DNA of 64,000 nt, from assembly GCF_013185915.1 (NCBI RefSeq), contig NZ_JAAZUH010000001.1, forward strand, positions 2,294,001 through 2,358,000, read 5' to 3'. This DNA is from Stenotrophomonas bentonitica (GTDB lineage: Bacteria; Pseudomonadota; Gammaproteobacteria; Xanthomonadales; Xanthomonadaceae). Made by a program: the position numbers and the translations under genes. Positions 34,329-43,015 of this stretch are shown one piece after another; position 1 is the stretch's first letter; each line of letters starts with the position of its first letter. The notes beneath the pieces were generated by a model. That model did no database searches, was not told the origin of the DNA, and saw nothing but the letters and a program-made list of their open reading frames with translations.

Positions 34329-35018
34329 ATGAGCGCGCCCATGCTGGATACCTACCGTGAAGTGATCACGCCCGAAGGCGTGCCCCTGCACCTGCCCGCC
34401 GCCGGCCCGGTGCCGCGCGCGCTGGCCTGGGCGATCGACTTCGTGATCCGTGTCGGCGCGCTGATGCTGCTCAGCATTCCGCTCACCGTGCTGGGCGAGT
34501 TCGGCCAGGGCCTGTACCTGGGCCTGATGTTCCTGCTGATGTGGGCCTACACCATCGTGCAGGAAGCCCTGTGGGGCCGCACCGTGGGCAAGCGCGTGCT
34601 GGGGCTGCGCGTGGTCGCGCAGGACGGCGCACCGATCGGCTGGATGGCCGCCATCACCCGCAACCTGCTGCGCACCGTGGACATGCTGCCGTTCGCCTAC
34701 GCGCTGGGCCTGCTGTCGAGCCTGTTCGACCGCAACGGTCGCCGCCTCGGCGACCTGGTGGCCGGCACCGTGGTGGTGCACGACAGCGCCCGGCCACTCC
34801 CGGGCAGCGTGGCCATCGACACCGTGCTGGCCCCGCCGCAGCCGCTGCAGCCGGCCGAACAGGCTGCGATCGTCGCCTTTGCCGAGCGCGCGCCGCGGCT
34901 GTCCGGCCCGCGCCAGCAGGAACTGGCCGCGGTGGCCGCACCGATCAGCGGCGGCCAGGGCCAGGTCGGCGTGCTGCGCCTGTATGCCATGGCCAACTGG
35001 CTGCTGGGGCGCCGATGA
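34329..35018 (+). CDS. RDD-family membrane protein
   Basis: A 229-residue protein with an RDD domain: RALAWAIDFVIRVGALMLL near 30-50 carries the R and first D, then a second helix, and WGRTVGKRVLGLRVV near 83-98. The second D and membrane part follow (ITRNLLRTVDMLPFAY, LFDRNGRRLGDLVAGT). The C-terminal ~80 residues are soluble, which is not typical of the domain. It is the first gene of a six-gene chain and overlaps the next gene by 4 nt (ATGA). The start is ATG 34329; a GTG two codons earlier is possible. Confidence 0.85.
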   Translation: MSAPMLDTYREVITPEGVPLHLPAAGPVPRALAWAIDFVIRVGALMLLSIPLTVLGEFGQGLYLGLMFLLMWAYTIVQEALWGRTVGKRVLGLRVVAQDGAPIGWMAAITRNLLRTVDMLPFAYALGLLSSLFDRNGRRLGDLVAGTVVVHDSARPLPGSVAIDTVLAPPQPLQPAEQAAIVAFAERAPRLSGPRQQELAAVAAPISGGQGQVGVLRLYAMANWLLGRR

Positions 35019-36007
35019 GGCAGGAACAGTTCGTGGCCCGGTACCAGGCCGAGTGGCAGGCATTGGAGCGCTGGTTCGCGCTGCGTGGCGACCGTGCGCG
35101 GCACGCGCGCAACACCCTGGACCCGACCACGCTCAACGACGAAGATTTTCCACAGCGCTACCGGCGCCTGTGCCAGCAACTGGCGCTTGCCCGTCGGCGC
35201 GGCTACAGCCCACAGCTGGTGGCGCGCCTGCAGCTGCTGATGCAGCAGGGCCACGGCGTGCTCTACCGCACCCCGCCCCCGCGCTGGCGGCGTGCGCTGG
35301 AATTCCTGCTGGCCGATTTCCCGCTGCTGGTGCGCAGCCAGGCACGCAGCATGTGGGTGGCCACCGCGCTGTTCGTGGTGCCGCTGGTGGGCAGCTTCGC
35401 GCTGCTGCAGTGGCACCCGGAACTGGTCCACCTGCTGATGGACAACGCCCAGATCGCCTCCATGGAACGCATGTACGACCCGTCCTCCCCGCACCTGGGG
35501 CGGGACAGCGGTACCGACTGGATGATGTTCGGCTACTACATCATGAACAACATCAGCATCGGCCTGCGCACCTTCGCCAGCGGCCTGCTGGCCGGACTGG
35601 GCACGGTGCTGGTGCTGCTGTTCAACGGGCTCACCATCGGCGCCGCCGCCGGCCACCTGCAGCACATCGGCCACGGCGATCCGTTCTGGCGCTTCGTGGT
35701 CGGCCACGGCGCGTTCGAGCTGACCGCGATCGTGATTGCCGGCGGTGCCGGCCTGCAGCTGGGCATGAAGCTGCTCGCGCCCGGACGGCGCCGACGTATC
35801 GACGCGCTGGTCGACGGTGGCCGCATCGGCGCACGCCTGTGTCTGGGGGTGGCGGCGATGCTGCTGGTGGCCGCCTTCATCGAAGCGTTCTGGTCGTCCA
35901 TTGCCGAAGTCCCCGCGTGGGGCAAGTACAGCGTGGCCGCCGTGTTGTGGATGGGCGTGCTGGTGTGGCTGTGGCGCGGTGGACGCGGAGCCGGCGATGC
36001 GGATTGA
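35015..36007 (+). CDS. SpoIIM-like (DUF95) membrane protein
   Basis: A 330-residue protein. A basic, soluble N-terminal region (~1-105) is followed by five to six helices in the stage II sporulation protein M-like pattern, including MMFGYYIMNNISIGLRTFA near 168-187, LVLLFNGLTIGAAAGHL near 200 and VVGHGAFELTAIVIAGGAGL near 225-245. The organism does not sporulate, so this is the wider DUF95 family, often found with RDD, MoxR and DUF58 genes. It starts at the ATGA shared with the RDD stop and overlaps the next gene by 11 nt. Role unknown. Confidence 0.85.
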   Translation: MRQEQFVARYQAEWQALERWFALRGDRARHARNTLDPTTLNDEDFPQRYRRLCQQLALARRRGYSPQLVARLQLLMQQGHGVLYRTPPPRWRRALEFLLADFPLLVRSQARSMWVATALFVVPLVGSFALLQWHPELVHLLMDNAQIASMERMYDPSSPHLGRDSGTDWMMFGYYIMNNISIGLRTFASGLLAGLGTVLVLLFNGLTIGAAAGHLQHIGHGDPFWRFVVGHGAFELTAIVIAGGAGLQLGMKLLAPGRRRRIDALVDGGRIGARLCLGVAAMLLVAAFIEAFWSSIAEVPAWGKYSVAAVLWMGVLVWLWRGGRGAGDAD

Positions 36008-37613
36008 CCAGCTCAACGTCACCCTGCGCGCGCGCTCGGAGTGGGAAGCGATGGAACTGGGCACCGCACTGGTGCGCCGCCATTCGCGCGCGATCTGGCT
36101 GCCGCTGGTGTGCGTGTCGCTGCCACTGTTCGCGCTGGTCAACGCCGCGGCCTGGTGGGCCGATGCGTTCGGCTGGGCCTGGCTGCTGATGTGGTGGCTC
36201 AAGCCGATCTCCGACCGGATCGCACTGTATGTGATGTCGCGGGGCGTGTTCGGCGAGGAGCCACGCCCGCTGCAGACCCTGCGCGCGCAGCGCCACTGGG
36301 GCTGGCGCGGCTTCTGGGGCTACCTGGGCTGGCGCCGCTTCAGTCCGTTCCGCTCCCTGCTGCTGCCGGTGAACCTGCTCGAAGGCAGCGATGCCACGCA
36401 GCGCAGCGTGCGGCGCCGCGCGGTGCTGGGCGGCACGTTCGGACACGCGGTGCTGCTTACTTTCATGTGCATGGTGTTCGAGGTGGTGATCGTCAGTGGC
36501 TGCATCGCGGCGATCTTCCTGTTCGTGCCGCTGGAGCTGCTCTCCGATTCGTGGCGCGCGGCGTGGGACATGGTGCGCCAGGACATGCCGGCCTGGGCGA
36601 AGCTGGGGGTGAATTTCCTGTTCTGGCTGGCGGCCACGTTGATCGGGCCGTTCTACGCCGGCGCCGGCTTTGCGCTGTACCTCAACCGCCGCACCGAGAT
36701 GGAAGCCTGGGACGTGGAGATCGCGTTCCGCAGCCTGCGCGAACGCCTGCAGCAGGCCGCGCCATTGTTGGTGCTGGCGCTGGTGCTGTGCTGGCCGATG
36801 GGTGCGCTGCATGCGCAGGCGTCCGATGAGGCACCCAGCTGCGGTACGCCGGACGGTTTCCATGAAGACGCCGATCCGGACGCGGACGATGAAGGCATTC
36901 CCGAAGGCGTACCGGCGGACGATCCTTCCAACACCCCGGCGGTCATCTTCGGCGGCGCCCCCGACACCGCCGGCTTCCGCCAGGCCGTGCAGCGCGCCTA
37001 TGAAGATCCGCTGGTGACGCCCACCCGCGAGGTCAGTCGCTGGGAACGCACGCTGAGCGATGCGGAGAAGGAGAAGAAAAAGCGCGAGAAAGACAGGAAC
37101 AAGGACGCCAACCCGTACGCCAAGGGCCCGCGCCTGCCGGCGCAGATCGCCGAATGGCTCCTGTGGGGCCTGGTCGGCGCGCTGGTGCTGTTCCTGCTGG
37201 TCACTTCCCCCTGGTGGTTGCGCTGGTTGCGCGGCACCGGCACACGCCGACACCGAACGGAAGGCGCGGTGGTGGAAGAAGCGGTGGAACTGCCCGAGGT
37301 GATTCCGCCGGATCCGGCCGCGCGCGCGCGCGACCTGTGGCAGCAGGGCCGCCCACGCCAGGCGCTGGCCCTGCTGTACCGCGCCAGCGTGGAGTCGATG
37401 AGCGAACGCGCCGGGGTGGTGCTGCCGCCGGGCGCGACGGAGTCGCAGTGCCTGCGTGCGTCGCGACGCATGCCGGACGAGGCCGACCGCACCCTGTTCG
37501 CACGCGTGGTGCGGGTCTGGCAGTACGCGGCCTACGCCGGTCGCCTGCCGGAGCCGGATGACTTCGAGAACCTGGCCAGCACCCTGCAGTCGCAGTTCCG
37601 GTGGCGCGCATGA
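35997..37613 (+). CDS. DUF4129-type multi-domain membrane protein
   Basis: A 538-residue protein with about four helices in its first 265 residues, a hydrophobic segment near 250-270, then an acidic extracytoplasmic stretch (EDADPDADDEG near 290). A lysine-rich coiled segment follows (DAEKEKKKREKDRNKD near 355-370), then a last helix near 385-405 and a soluble C-terminal DUF4129-like domain (ARARDLWQQGRPRQALALLYRAS, then a VVRVWQYAAYAGRLPE block). It overlaps SpoIIM-like by 11 nt and the following gene by 4 nt. Such proteins accompany MoxR/DUF58 genes; no activity is known. Confidence 0.8.
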   Translation: MRIDQLNVTLRARSEWEAMELGTALVRRHSRAIWLPLVCVSLPLFALVNAAAWWADAFGWAWLLMWWLKPISDRIALYVMSRGVFGEEPRPLQTLRAQRHWGWRGFWGYLGWRRFSPFRSLLLPVNLLEGSDATQRSVRRRAVLGGTFGHAVLLTFMCMVFEVVIVSGCIAAIFLFVPLELLSDSWRAAWDMVRQDMPAWAKLGVNFLFWLAATLIGPFYAGAGFALYLNRRTEMEAWDVEIAFRSLRERLQQAAPLLVLALVLCWPMGALHAQASDEAPSCGTPDGFHEDADPDADDEGIPEGVPADDPSNTPAVIFGGAPDTAGFRQAVQRAYEDPLVTPTREVSRWERTLSDAEKEKKKREKDRNKDANPYAKGPRLPAQIAEWLLWGLVGALVLFLLVTSPWWLRWLRGTGTRRHRTEGAVVEEAVELPEVIPPDPAARARDLWQQGRPRQALALLYRASVESMSERAGVVLPPGATESQCLRASRRMPDEADRTLFARVVRVWQYAAYAGRLPEPDDFENLASTLQSQFRWRA

Positions 37614-38785
37614 GCGCCCGCCTGCGCTGGCTGCTGGTGCTGGGCGTGCTGCTGGCGATCGGCGTGCCGCTGTCGATCGTGTTCCTGCGCACGCACGAAA
37701 AAGTGAGCCACACCGAACACCTGCCGCCGCAGGGTGAGGCCAGTTACAACCCGCTGTACGTGCTGGGCCAGGCGCTGCGCGCCGACGGCCTCACCACGCA
37801 CGGCAGCCCGCGCATCGACCTGCCGCGCATGCAGCTCACGCCGGGCGACACGGTGCTGCTGTTGCAGGACAGTGTGGATGTACCCGGGCCTACCGCGCAG
37901 GCCCTGCTGGCCTGGGTCGAACGCGGCGGCCATCTGCTGCTGCGCACCTCCTCGCCCTACAGGGACGAGGACACCGCGCAGGGCCCGTTGCTGGATGCAC
38001 TGGGCGTGGACACCGATTACTACGAGGGCGTGTGCAAGCCGTTCCACGTGGCCGACGACCCGGGCCACTCCGAGTTCTGCGCAGGCCTGCGTTTCGGCAT
38101 CGACCCGCCGGAAGGCGTCCGTGTGGAGCGCGAGTGGGGCGACGACGACGGGCTGGTGTTCGTCCGCCTGCGCAAAGGGACCGGCACCATCGATGTGCTG
38201 TCGGACATGGAGTTCCTGAAGGGCACGCCGCGCAGCTTCACCGTGGACGACCCCAAGGGCAGCCTGGCCGACGGCCTGCACGACACCGCCCACCGCGACC
38301 TGACCCGCTACCTGCTCGAGCCCAACTACGGCAAGGGCACCGTGTGGCTGATCTACGGCTCGCGCCCGCCGACCCTGTGGTCGCGGATCTTCTACCAGGG
38401 CTGGCCGGTCTGGGTGCCGCTGCTGCTGGCGCTGCTCGGCTGGCTGTGGCAACGCGCGCAGCGTCTGGGCAGCGAACTGCCGGCGCCGGCCACCGAGCGC
38501 CGCTCGCTGCTGGAACACGTGCACGGCAGCGGCGAACACCTGCTGCGCTATGGCAAGGCGCCGCTGCTGTACGACGCGGTGCGCCGTGCTTTCCTGGCGC
38601 GGCTACGCCGGCGCGCGCCGACCGCCGCCGCGTTGAGCGGCGAAGCGCAGGTGCACGCCATCGCCACCCTGTTGCAGTGGCCACACACCCGCGTCCAGAC
38701 CGCCCTGCAGGTGCCGGCATCGAAGGATGTCGCCGCCCTGCGTGACCGCATCCGCCTGCTGATCCAGATGAGAAACCTGCTATGA
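37610..38785 (+). CDS. DUF4350-domain membrane protein
   Basis: A 391-residue protein: an N-terminal helix (~5-25), a periplasmic DUF4350 domain with a Rossmann-like ALLAWVERGGHLLLRTSSP block near 98-117, a second helix near 265-285 (WVPLLLALLGWLWQ), and a cytoplasmic C-terminal helical part. YNPLYVLGQALRADG near 45-60 is typical of the family. It overlaps both neighbours by 4 nt, so it is made with the MoxR ATPase that follows. Function unknown. Confidence 0.82.
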   Translation: MSARLRWLLVLGVLLAIGVPLSIVFLRTHEKVSHTEHLPPQGEASYNPLYVLGQALRADGLTTHGSPRIDLPRMQLTPGDTVLLLQDSVDVPGPTAQALLAWVERGGHLLLRTSSPYRDEDTAQGPLLDALGVDTDYYEGVCKPFHVADDPGHSEFCAGLRFGIDPPEGVRVEREWGDDDGLVFVRLRKGTGTIDVLSDMEFLKGTPRSFTVDDPKGSLADGLHDTAHRDLTRYLLEPNYGKGTVWLIYGSRPPTLWSRIFYQGWPVWVPLLLALLGWLWQRAQRLGSELPAPATERRSLLEHVHGSGEHLLRYGKAPLLYDAVRRAFLARLRRRAPTAAALSGEAQVHAIATLLQWPHTRVQTALQVPASKDVAALRDRIRLLIQMRNLL

Positions 38786-39783
38786 CCGAGCCGACCGTTC
38801 CGCCGCCGCTGTCCCCTCCCGCGCTGACCGGCCAGAGCCTGGTCGAGCGTGTCGATGCCGTGCGCGAGGCCGTCGGCCGCGCCTTCATCGGCCAGGCCGA
38901 GGTGCTCGACCAGATCCTGATCGCGCTGCTGGCCGGTGGCCACGTGCTGATCGAAGGCGTACCCGGGCTGGGCAAGACGCTGCTGGTGCGCGCATTGGCG
39001 CAGGCCCTGGAGCTGGACTATGGGCGCGTGCAGTTCACCCCCGACCTGATGCCCAGCGACGTCAGCGGGCATGCGGTGTACGACCCGAAGTCGGAAAGCT
39101 TCAAGATCCGGCGCGGCCCGGTGTTCACCAACCTGCTGCTGGCCGACGAAATCAACCGCGCCCCGGCCAAGACCCAGTCGGCGCTGCTGGAAGTGATGCA
39201 GGAAGGCCAGGTCACCATCGAAGGCAAGGCGTTCGTGCTGAGTCCGCCGTTCCTGGCACTGGCCACGCAGAACCCGGTGGAGCAGGAAGGCACCTACCCG
39301 CTGCCCGAAGCGCAGCTGGACCGCTTCCTGCTCAAGGTGATCATCGACTACCCGGCGCTGGAGGACGAGAAGCGCATGGTGGACGCGATTACCACCGGGC
39401 GCAGCGCGTCCGACTTCGACCTGTCGCAGGTGCCGCGCGTGCTCAACGCCGCCGAGGTCATCGCGCTGCAGCAGGCCACCGCGGCGATCACGGTGGATCC
39501 GGAGGTGGTGGACTATGCGGTGCGCATCGTCGCCGCCACCCGCCATTTCCCCGGTATCGCACTCGGCGCCGGCCCGCGCGGCAGCATCGCGCTGGTGCGT
39601 GCGGCGCGCGCCCAGGCGGTCCTGTCCGGGCGCGACTTCGTCACCCCCGATGACGTGCGCGAAGTGGCCCGCCCGGCGCTGCGCCATCGCATTGCACTGG
39701 CCCCGGAGCTGCAGATCGAAGGCCAGTCGGCCGACGATGCACTGACCGCGTTGCTGGCCAAGGTGGAAGCGCCGCGCAAATGA
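38782..39783 (+). CDS. MoxR-family AAA+ ATPase
   Basis: A 333-residue AAA+ protein. Walker A is GVPGLGKT (59-66), Walker B is LLADEINRA (118-126), sensor 1 is in ATQNPVEQEGTYPLPEAQLDRF near 155-176, and a sensor-2 lid domain follows. MoxR proteins act as chaperones that mature partner proteins, often ones with VWA domains; the DUF58 protein encoded directly downstream (4-nt overlap) is the expected partner. The upstream membrane proteins may form the target complex. Assignment to the MoxR family is secure; the client is not known. Confidence 0.93.
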   Translation: MTEPTVPPPLSPPALTGQSLVERVDAVREAVGRAFIGQAEVLDQILIALLAGGHVLIEGVPGLGKTLLVRALAQALELDYGRVQFTPDLMPSDVSGHAVYDPKSESFKIRRGPVFTNLLLADEINRAPAKTQSALLEVMQEGQVTIEGKAFVLSPPFLALATQNPVEQEGTYPLPEAQLDRFLLKVIIDYPALEDEKRMVDAITTGRSASDFDLSQVPRVLNAAEVIALQQATAAITVDPEVVDYAVRIVAATRHFPGIALGAGPRGSIALVRAARAQAVLSGRDFVTPDDVREVARPALRHRIALAPELQIEGQSADDALTALLAKVEAPRK

Positions 39784-41078
39784 GGCCAGGCCCGCTGCTG
39801 CTGGCGTTGCTGGTGGGCTGGGGACTGCTCGGCCTGCCGGTGGCGTTCGGGTTGCTGCCCCTGTGGGCGTGGCAGGCTACCGCCGCTGCAATTGCAGTGG
39901 TGGCGCTGATCGATCTGTTGCGGTTGCGCGCGCAGCCTTCGCCCACCGTGCAGCGCGAGCTGCCCGAGGCGCTGGCGTTGAACGTGGAACGGCGCACCAC
40001 GCTGCGGTTTGAATCCAGCCGCCGCCAGCGCGTGGACGTGTTCGACCTGGTGCCGGGTGCGTGGGCACTGCAGGGCCTGCCGCGTGCTCTCACGCTCAAG
40101 CCGCTGGTGGCCAGCAGCGTGGAGTACACGCTCACGCCGACCGCGCGTGGTCGCTTTGAGTTCGAAGGCGTGCACCTGCGCGTGCATGCACCGTGGCGGC
40201 TGTGGCGCCAGCGACGCGTGTTGCCACCGGCGCTGACGGTACGCGTGTATCCCAATTTCGCACCACTGACCCGCTTTGCGTTGTTCAGTGCCGAACAGGC
40301 CTCGCGGCTGGTCGGCGCGCACCTCAAGCGGCGTCGCGGTGAAGGTACCGACTTCCACCAGATGCGCGAGTACCGCATCGGCGACAGCCTGCGCCAGATC
40401 GACTGGAAGGCGACCTCACGCGCGCGCAAGCTGATCTCGCGCGAGTACCAGGACGAGAAGAACCAGCAGCTGGTGCTGATGATCGACACCGGCCGACGGA
40501 TGATGGCCAGCGAAGGTGGCATCTCGCATTTCGACCACGTGCTCAACGCGTCGCTGGTGGTGTCCTACCTCGCGCTGCGCCAAGGCGACGGGGTGGGCCT
40601 GTTTGCAGCCGGCGGCGAAAGCCGCTGGGTGGCACCGCAGCGCGGCATGGGCGCGATCGACGCGCTGCTGCGCGCCAGCTACGACCTGCAGGCGCAGCCG
40701 GTGGCGACCGACTACCTGGCGGCGGCTACCGAACTCAGCCTGCGCCAGCGCCGGCGCTCACTGGTGATGCTGGTCACCAACGTGCGCGACGAAGACATTG
40801 AAGACCTGCTGGTGGCGGTGCGCCTGCTGCAGCGCCAGCACCTGGTGTGCGTGGCCAGCCTGCGCGAGCGCGAGCTGGACGTGGCGCTGGAGCAGGAGGT
40901 GGAAACGCTGCAGGACGCCACGCAGGCGGGTGCGATCGCGCGTTATCTGCAGCAGCGCAATGACGCGCATGAAGCGCTGCGCAGCCATCGGGTGATGGTG
41001 CTGGATGTGACTGCGGATGCACTACCGGGAGCGTTGGTGGAACGCTACCTGGCGGTGAAGCGCGATGGATTGTTGTGA
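39780..41078 (+). CDS. DUF58 (VWA-like) protein, MoxR partner
   Basis: A 432-residue protein with two N-terminal hydrophobic segments (~3-50), then a DUF58 domain. GEGTDFHQMREYRIGDSLR near 190 and IDWKATSRARKLISREYQ near 203-220 are the DUF58 hallmark. A VWA-like MIDTGRRM follows near 233-240. It ends the six-gene chain; its stop codon abuts the stop of the convergent gene with no bases between (TGATCA at 41076-41081). It likely works with the MoxR ATPase at the membrane. Confidence 0.88.
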   Translation: MRPGPLLLALLVGWGLLGLPVAFGLLPLWAWQATAAAIAVVALIDLLRLRAQPSPTVQRELPEALALNVERRTTLRFESSRRQRVDVFDLVPGAWALQGLPRALTLKPLVASSVEYTLTPTARGRFEFEGVHLRVHAPWRLWRQRRVLPPALTVRVYPNFAPLTRFALFSAEQASRLVGAHLKRRRGEGTDFHQMREYRIGDSLRQIDWKATSRARKLISREYQDEKNQQLVLMIDTGRRMMASEGGISHFDHVLNASLVVSYLALRQGDGVGLFAAGGESRWVAPQRGMGAIDALLRASYDLQAQPVATDYLAAATELSLRQRRRSLVMLVTNVRDEDIEDLLVAVRLLQRQHLVCVASLRERELDVALEQEVETLQDATQAGAIARYLQQRNDAHEALRSHRVMVLDVTADALPGALVERYLAVKRDGLL

Positions 41079-42257
41079 TCAGACGTAAATGCGCGTGGGT
41101 GCTTCGTCGATGATCGCGTGCGGTACGAAGCGGGCGCTGTCGCGGGTGATCCGGCTGTTGTCCTCGCGGATGCCCATGCCACAGGCGTGGTCGCCGACCA
41201 CCCAGCTGCCGATCAGCGGGTAACCGCCGTCGAACGCGGTGAGCGGGTGCGCGGCCTGGCGGATCGCCGGGCCGGTGTACGGGCCTTCGCTTTCCTGCCA
41301 GCTGCCGTCGGCCAGGTGCATGGCCACGTTCGCACCTTCGCGCGAGAACAGCGGCTTGCGCACCCAACCGGCGGGCAGCGCGCTGCCGTCGTCGAACTCG
41401 GCCGCGAGCAGGTTGGGATGGCCCCGGTGGCGCTGCCACAGCAGCGGCAGCACGCCCTTGTTGCTGAGAATCGCCTTCCACGCCGGTTCCAGCAGCTGCA
41501 CGCCGGAGGTGGGCAGCGCCTGGCCGAACGACTCGGTCATCAGGTCTTCCAGCGGGTACAGCTTGAACAGGCTGCCGATGACGGTGTCGTCCAGCGCGGT
41601 GAAGCGGCCGTCTTCGGACAGGCCGATGTCTTCGATCGCGATCGCCTCGCCACGCAACCCGGCCTGGGCCGCGCAGTCGCGCAGGTACGCCACGGTGCCC
41701 TGGTCTTCCTCCGAACTGCCTACCGCGCTGAAGTACAGCGGCGGCGGCAGCTGCGCGCTCAGTTCGGCGAACCGGTCCACCAGCGCTTCATGGATCGCGT
41801 TGAACTGGTCGGCCTGCGGCGGCAGGCGGTTCTGGTTGCGCTGGTCTTCCAGCCATTGCCACTGGAAGAACGACGCCTCGAACAGCGAGGTCGGTGTGTC
41901 GTAATTGAGCTCGTAGAGCTTGGCCGGGCCGGTGCCGTCGTAGGCAAAGTCCAGCCGGCCATACAGGTGCGGTTCGCGGCGGCGCCAGCTGTCGGCGATC
42001 CAGTCGCGGAATGCCGGCGGAATCGCCAGCTGGTCCATCAGCTGTTCGCTGCGCACGACCTCGTCGACCAGGTCCATCGCCATCGCATGCAGCTGGGCGC
42101 TGGGGTCTTCGATGTCGTTTTCGATCTGGCGCAGGGTGAACGCGTAGTAAGCGGTTTCATCCCAGTACGGCAGCCCGTCGATGGTGTGGAAGCGGAAGCC
42201 GGACTCGGCCGCACGAGCGCGCCACTGGCTGCGCTCGTCGATACGCACACGCTTCAT
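41079..42257 (-). CDS. Glutathionylspermidine-synthase-like ATP-grasp protein (YgiC/YjfC type)
   Basis: A 392-residue protein matching the C-terminal synthetase part of glutathionylspermidine synthase, without the amidase domain. Visible blocks are GRLDFAYDGTGPAKLYELNYDTPTS near 120-145, LEPAWKAILSNKGVLPLLW near 275-295, and VRKPLFSREGANV near 320-333, the ATP-grasp binding segment. E. coli YgiC and YjfC are of this kind; their substrate is unknown. It follows a DUF1190 gene by 4 bp, repeating the ygiB-ygiC pairing. The start was set at ATG 42257, as used by relatives. Confidence 0.87.
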   Translation of the reverse strand: MKRVRIDERSQWRARAAESGFRFHTIDGLPYWDETAYYAFTLRQIENDIEDPSAQLHAMAMDLVDEVVRSEQLMDQLAIPPAFRDWIADSWRRREPHLYGRLDFAYDGTGPAKLYELNYDTPTSLFEASFFQWQWLEDQRNQNRLPPQADQFNAIHEALVDRFAELSAQLPPPLYFSAVGSSEEDQGTVAYLRDCAAQAGLRGEAIAIEDIGLSEDGRFTALDDTVIGSLFKLYPLEDLMTESFGQALPTSGVQLLEPAWKAILSNKGVLPLLWQRHRGHPNLLAAEFDDGSALPAGWVRKPLFSREGANVAMHLADGSWQESEGPYTGPAIRQAAHPLTAFDGGYPLIGSWVVGDHACGMGIREDNSRITRDSARFVPHAIIDEAPTRIYV

Positions 42258-42261
42258 TGGA

Positions 42262-42825
42262 TCAACCGCCGTAGCTGCTGCGGCTGCTGCTGGTGTTGCC
42301 GAAGCCGCCACGGCTGGCGGTCACGGCACGGTTCGGGGTGGCGTTGACCGGGGCCAGGCCGGCCTTGCCGGCGCCGATGCCACTGGCGGTGTTCAGGCCG
42401 CCGCTGCCGCCCGGGGCCGGGCGCGCCCAGCCGTTGGCCTTGTCCTGGTAGGCCGGCGACGCCGCCGGAGCCTGCGCCAGGCCGGCGCCACGGTTGCTGA
42501 GCATCTGCGACATGAAGAAGCCCATCATCATCGGCCCGATGAACGAATGGCCGGTGGAGGTGGTCTGCTGCTTGCACTGCTCGGCCGGGTAATCGGCTTC
42601 GCATTCGGCGCGCGAGGCGTACTTGGGCGCCGCGTCGGCCGACTGCTTCTGCGCTTCGGCAAAGGCGGTACGGCAGCTGGAGGGGTCGCCGGTGGCTTCG
42701 GCACAGGCCTCCACCGAGGTGTAGAGCCCCTCCTGCGTCTGCACGCCTTCCTGCTTGGAGCAGGCGGTGAACAGCAGCGGTGCGGCGCTCATCAGCAGCA
42801 GTGCGGTGGTCCTGGAACGTTTCAT
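42262..42825 (-). CDS. DUF1190 (YgiB-like) lipoprotein
   Basis: A 187-residue DUF1190 protein. The lipobox LFTAC sits near residue 22, followed by a Cys-containing repeat pair (SVEACAEATGDPSSCRTAFAEAQKQ and SRAECEADYPAEQCK), each with a C-x(8)-C type spacing. A GPMMMGFFMSQML hydrophobic turn and a Gly/Ser-rich tail with RGGFGNTSS follow. It sits directly before the glutathionylspermidine-synthase-like gene, as ygiB sits before ygiC in E. coli. Role unknown; the pairing suggests a shared envelope task. Confidence 0.83.
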   Translation of the reverse strand: MKRSRTTALLLMSAAPLLFTACSKQEGVQTQEGLYTSVEACAEATGDPSSCRTAFAEAQKQSADAAPKYASRAECEADYPAEQCKQQTTSTGHSFIGPMMMGFFMSQMLSNRGAGLAQAPAASPAYQDKANGWARPAPGGSGGLNTASGIGAGKAGLAPVNATPNRAVTASRGGFGNTSSSRSSYGG

Positions 42826-42934
42826 GGCGGCGTGCCCCCTGTCAGTCATCCCCTCAATCATGCCTGATCGGGGCCAACAACCAAAACCGGCAAAGTCGAA
42901 AAGATGAACGGCGTTTCAGGATGCCGTGCCCGTT

Positions 42935-42960
42935 CGGTTGCAAACGCAACCGGATTTTTT
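42935..42960 (+). terminator. Terminator-like hairpin in the ilvD leader
   Basis: CGGTTGC (42935-42941) and GCAACCG (42946-42952) form a perfect 7-bp stem with an AAAC loop, followed by GA and six T. No plus-strand gene ends upstream. It lies 55 nt before the ilvD start, so it is a candidate attenuator, or else a palindromic operator in the ilvD promoter. Confidence 0.55.
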
Positions 42961-43015
42961 CGGCAGAATCGAGTGGCAACGCGCCCCCACGGCCCGCCAG
43001 ATCCTGCCAGCCCCC

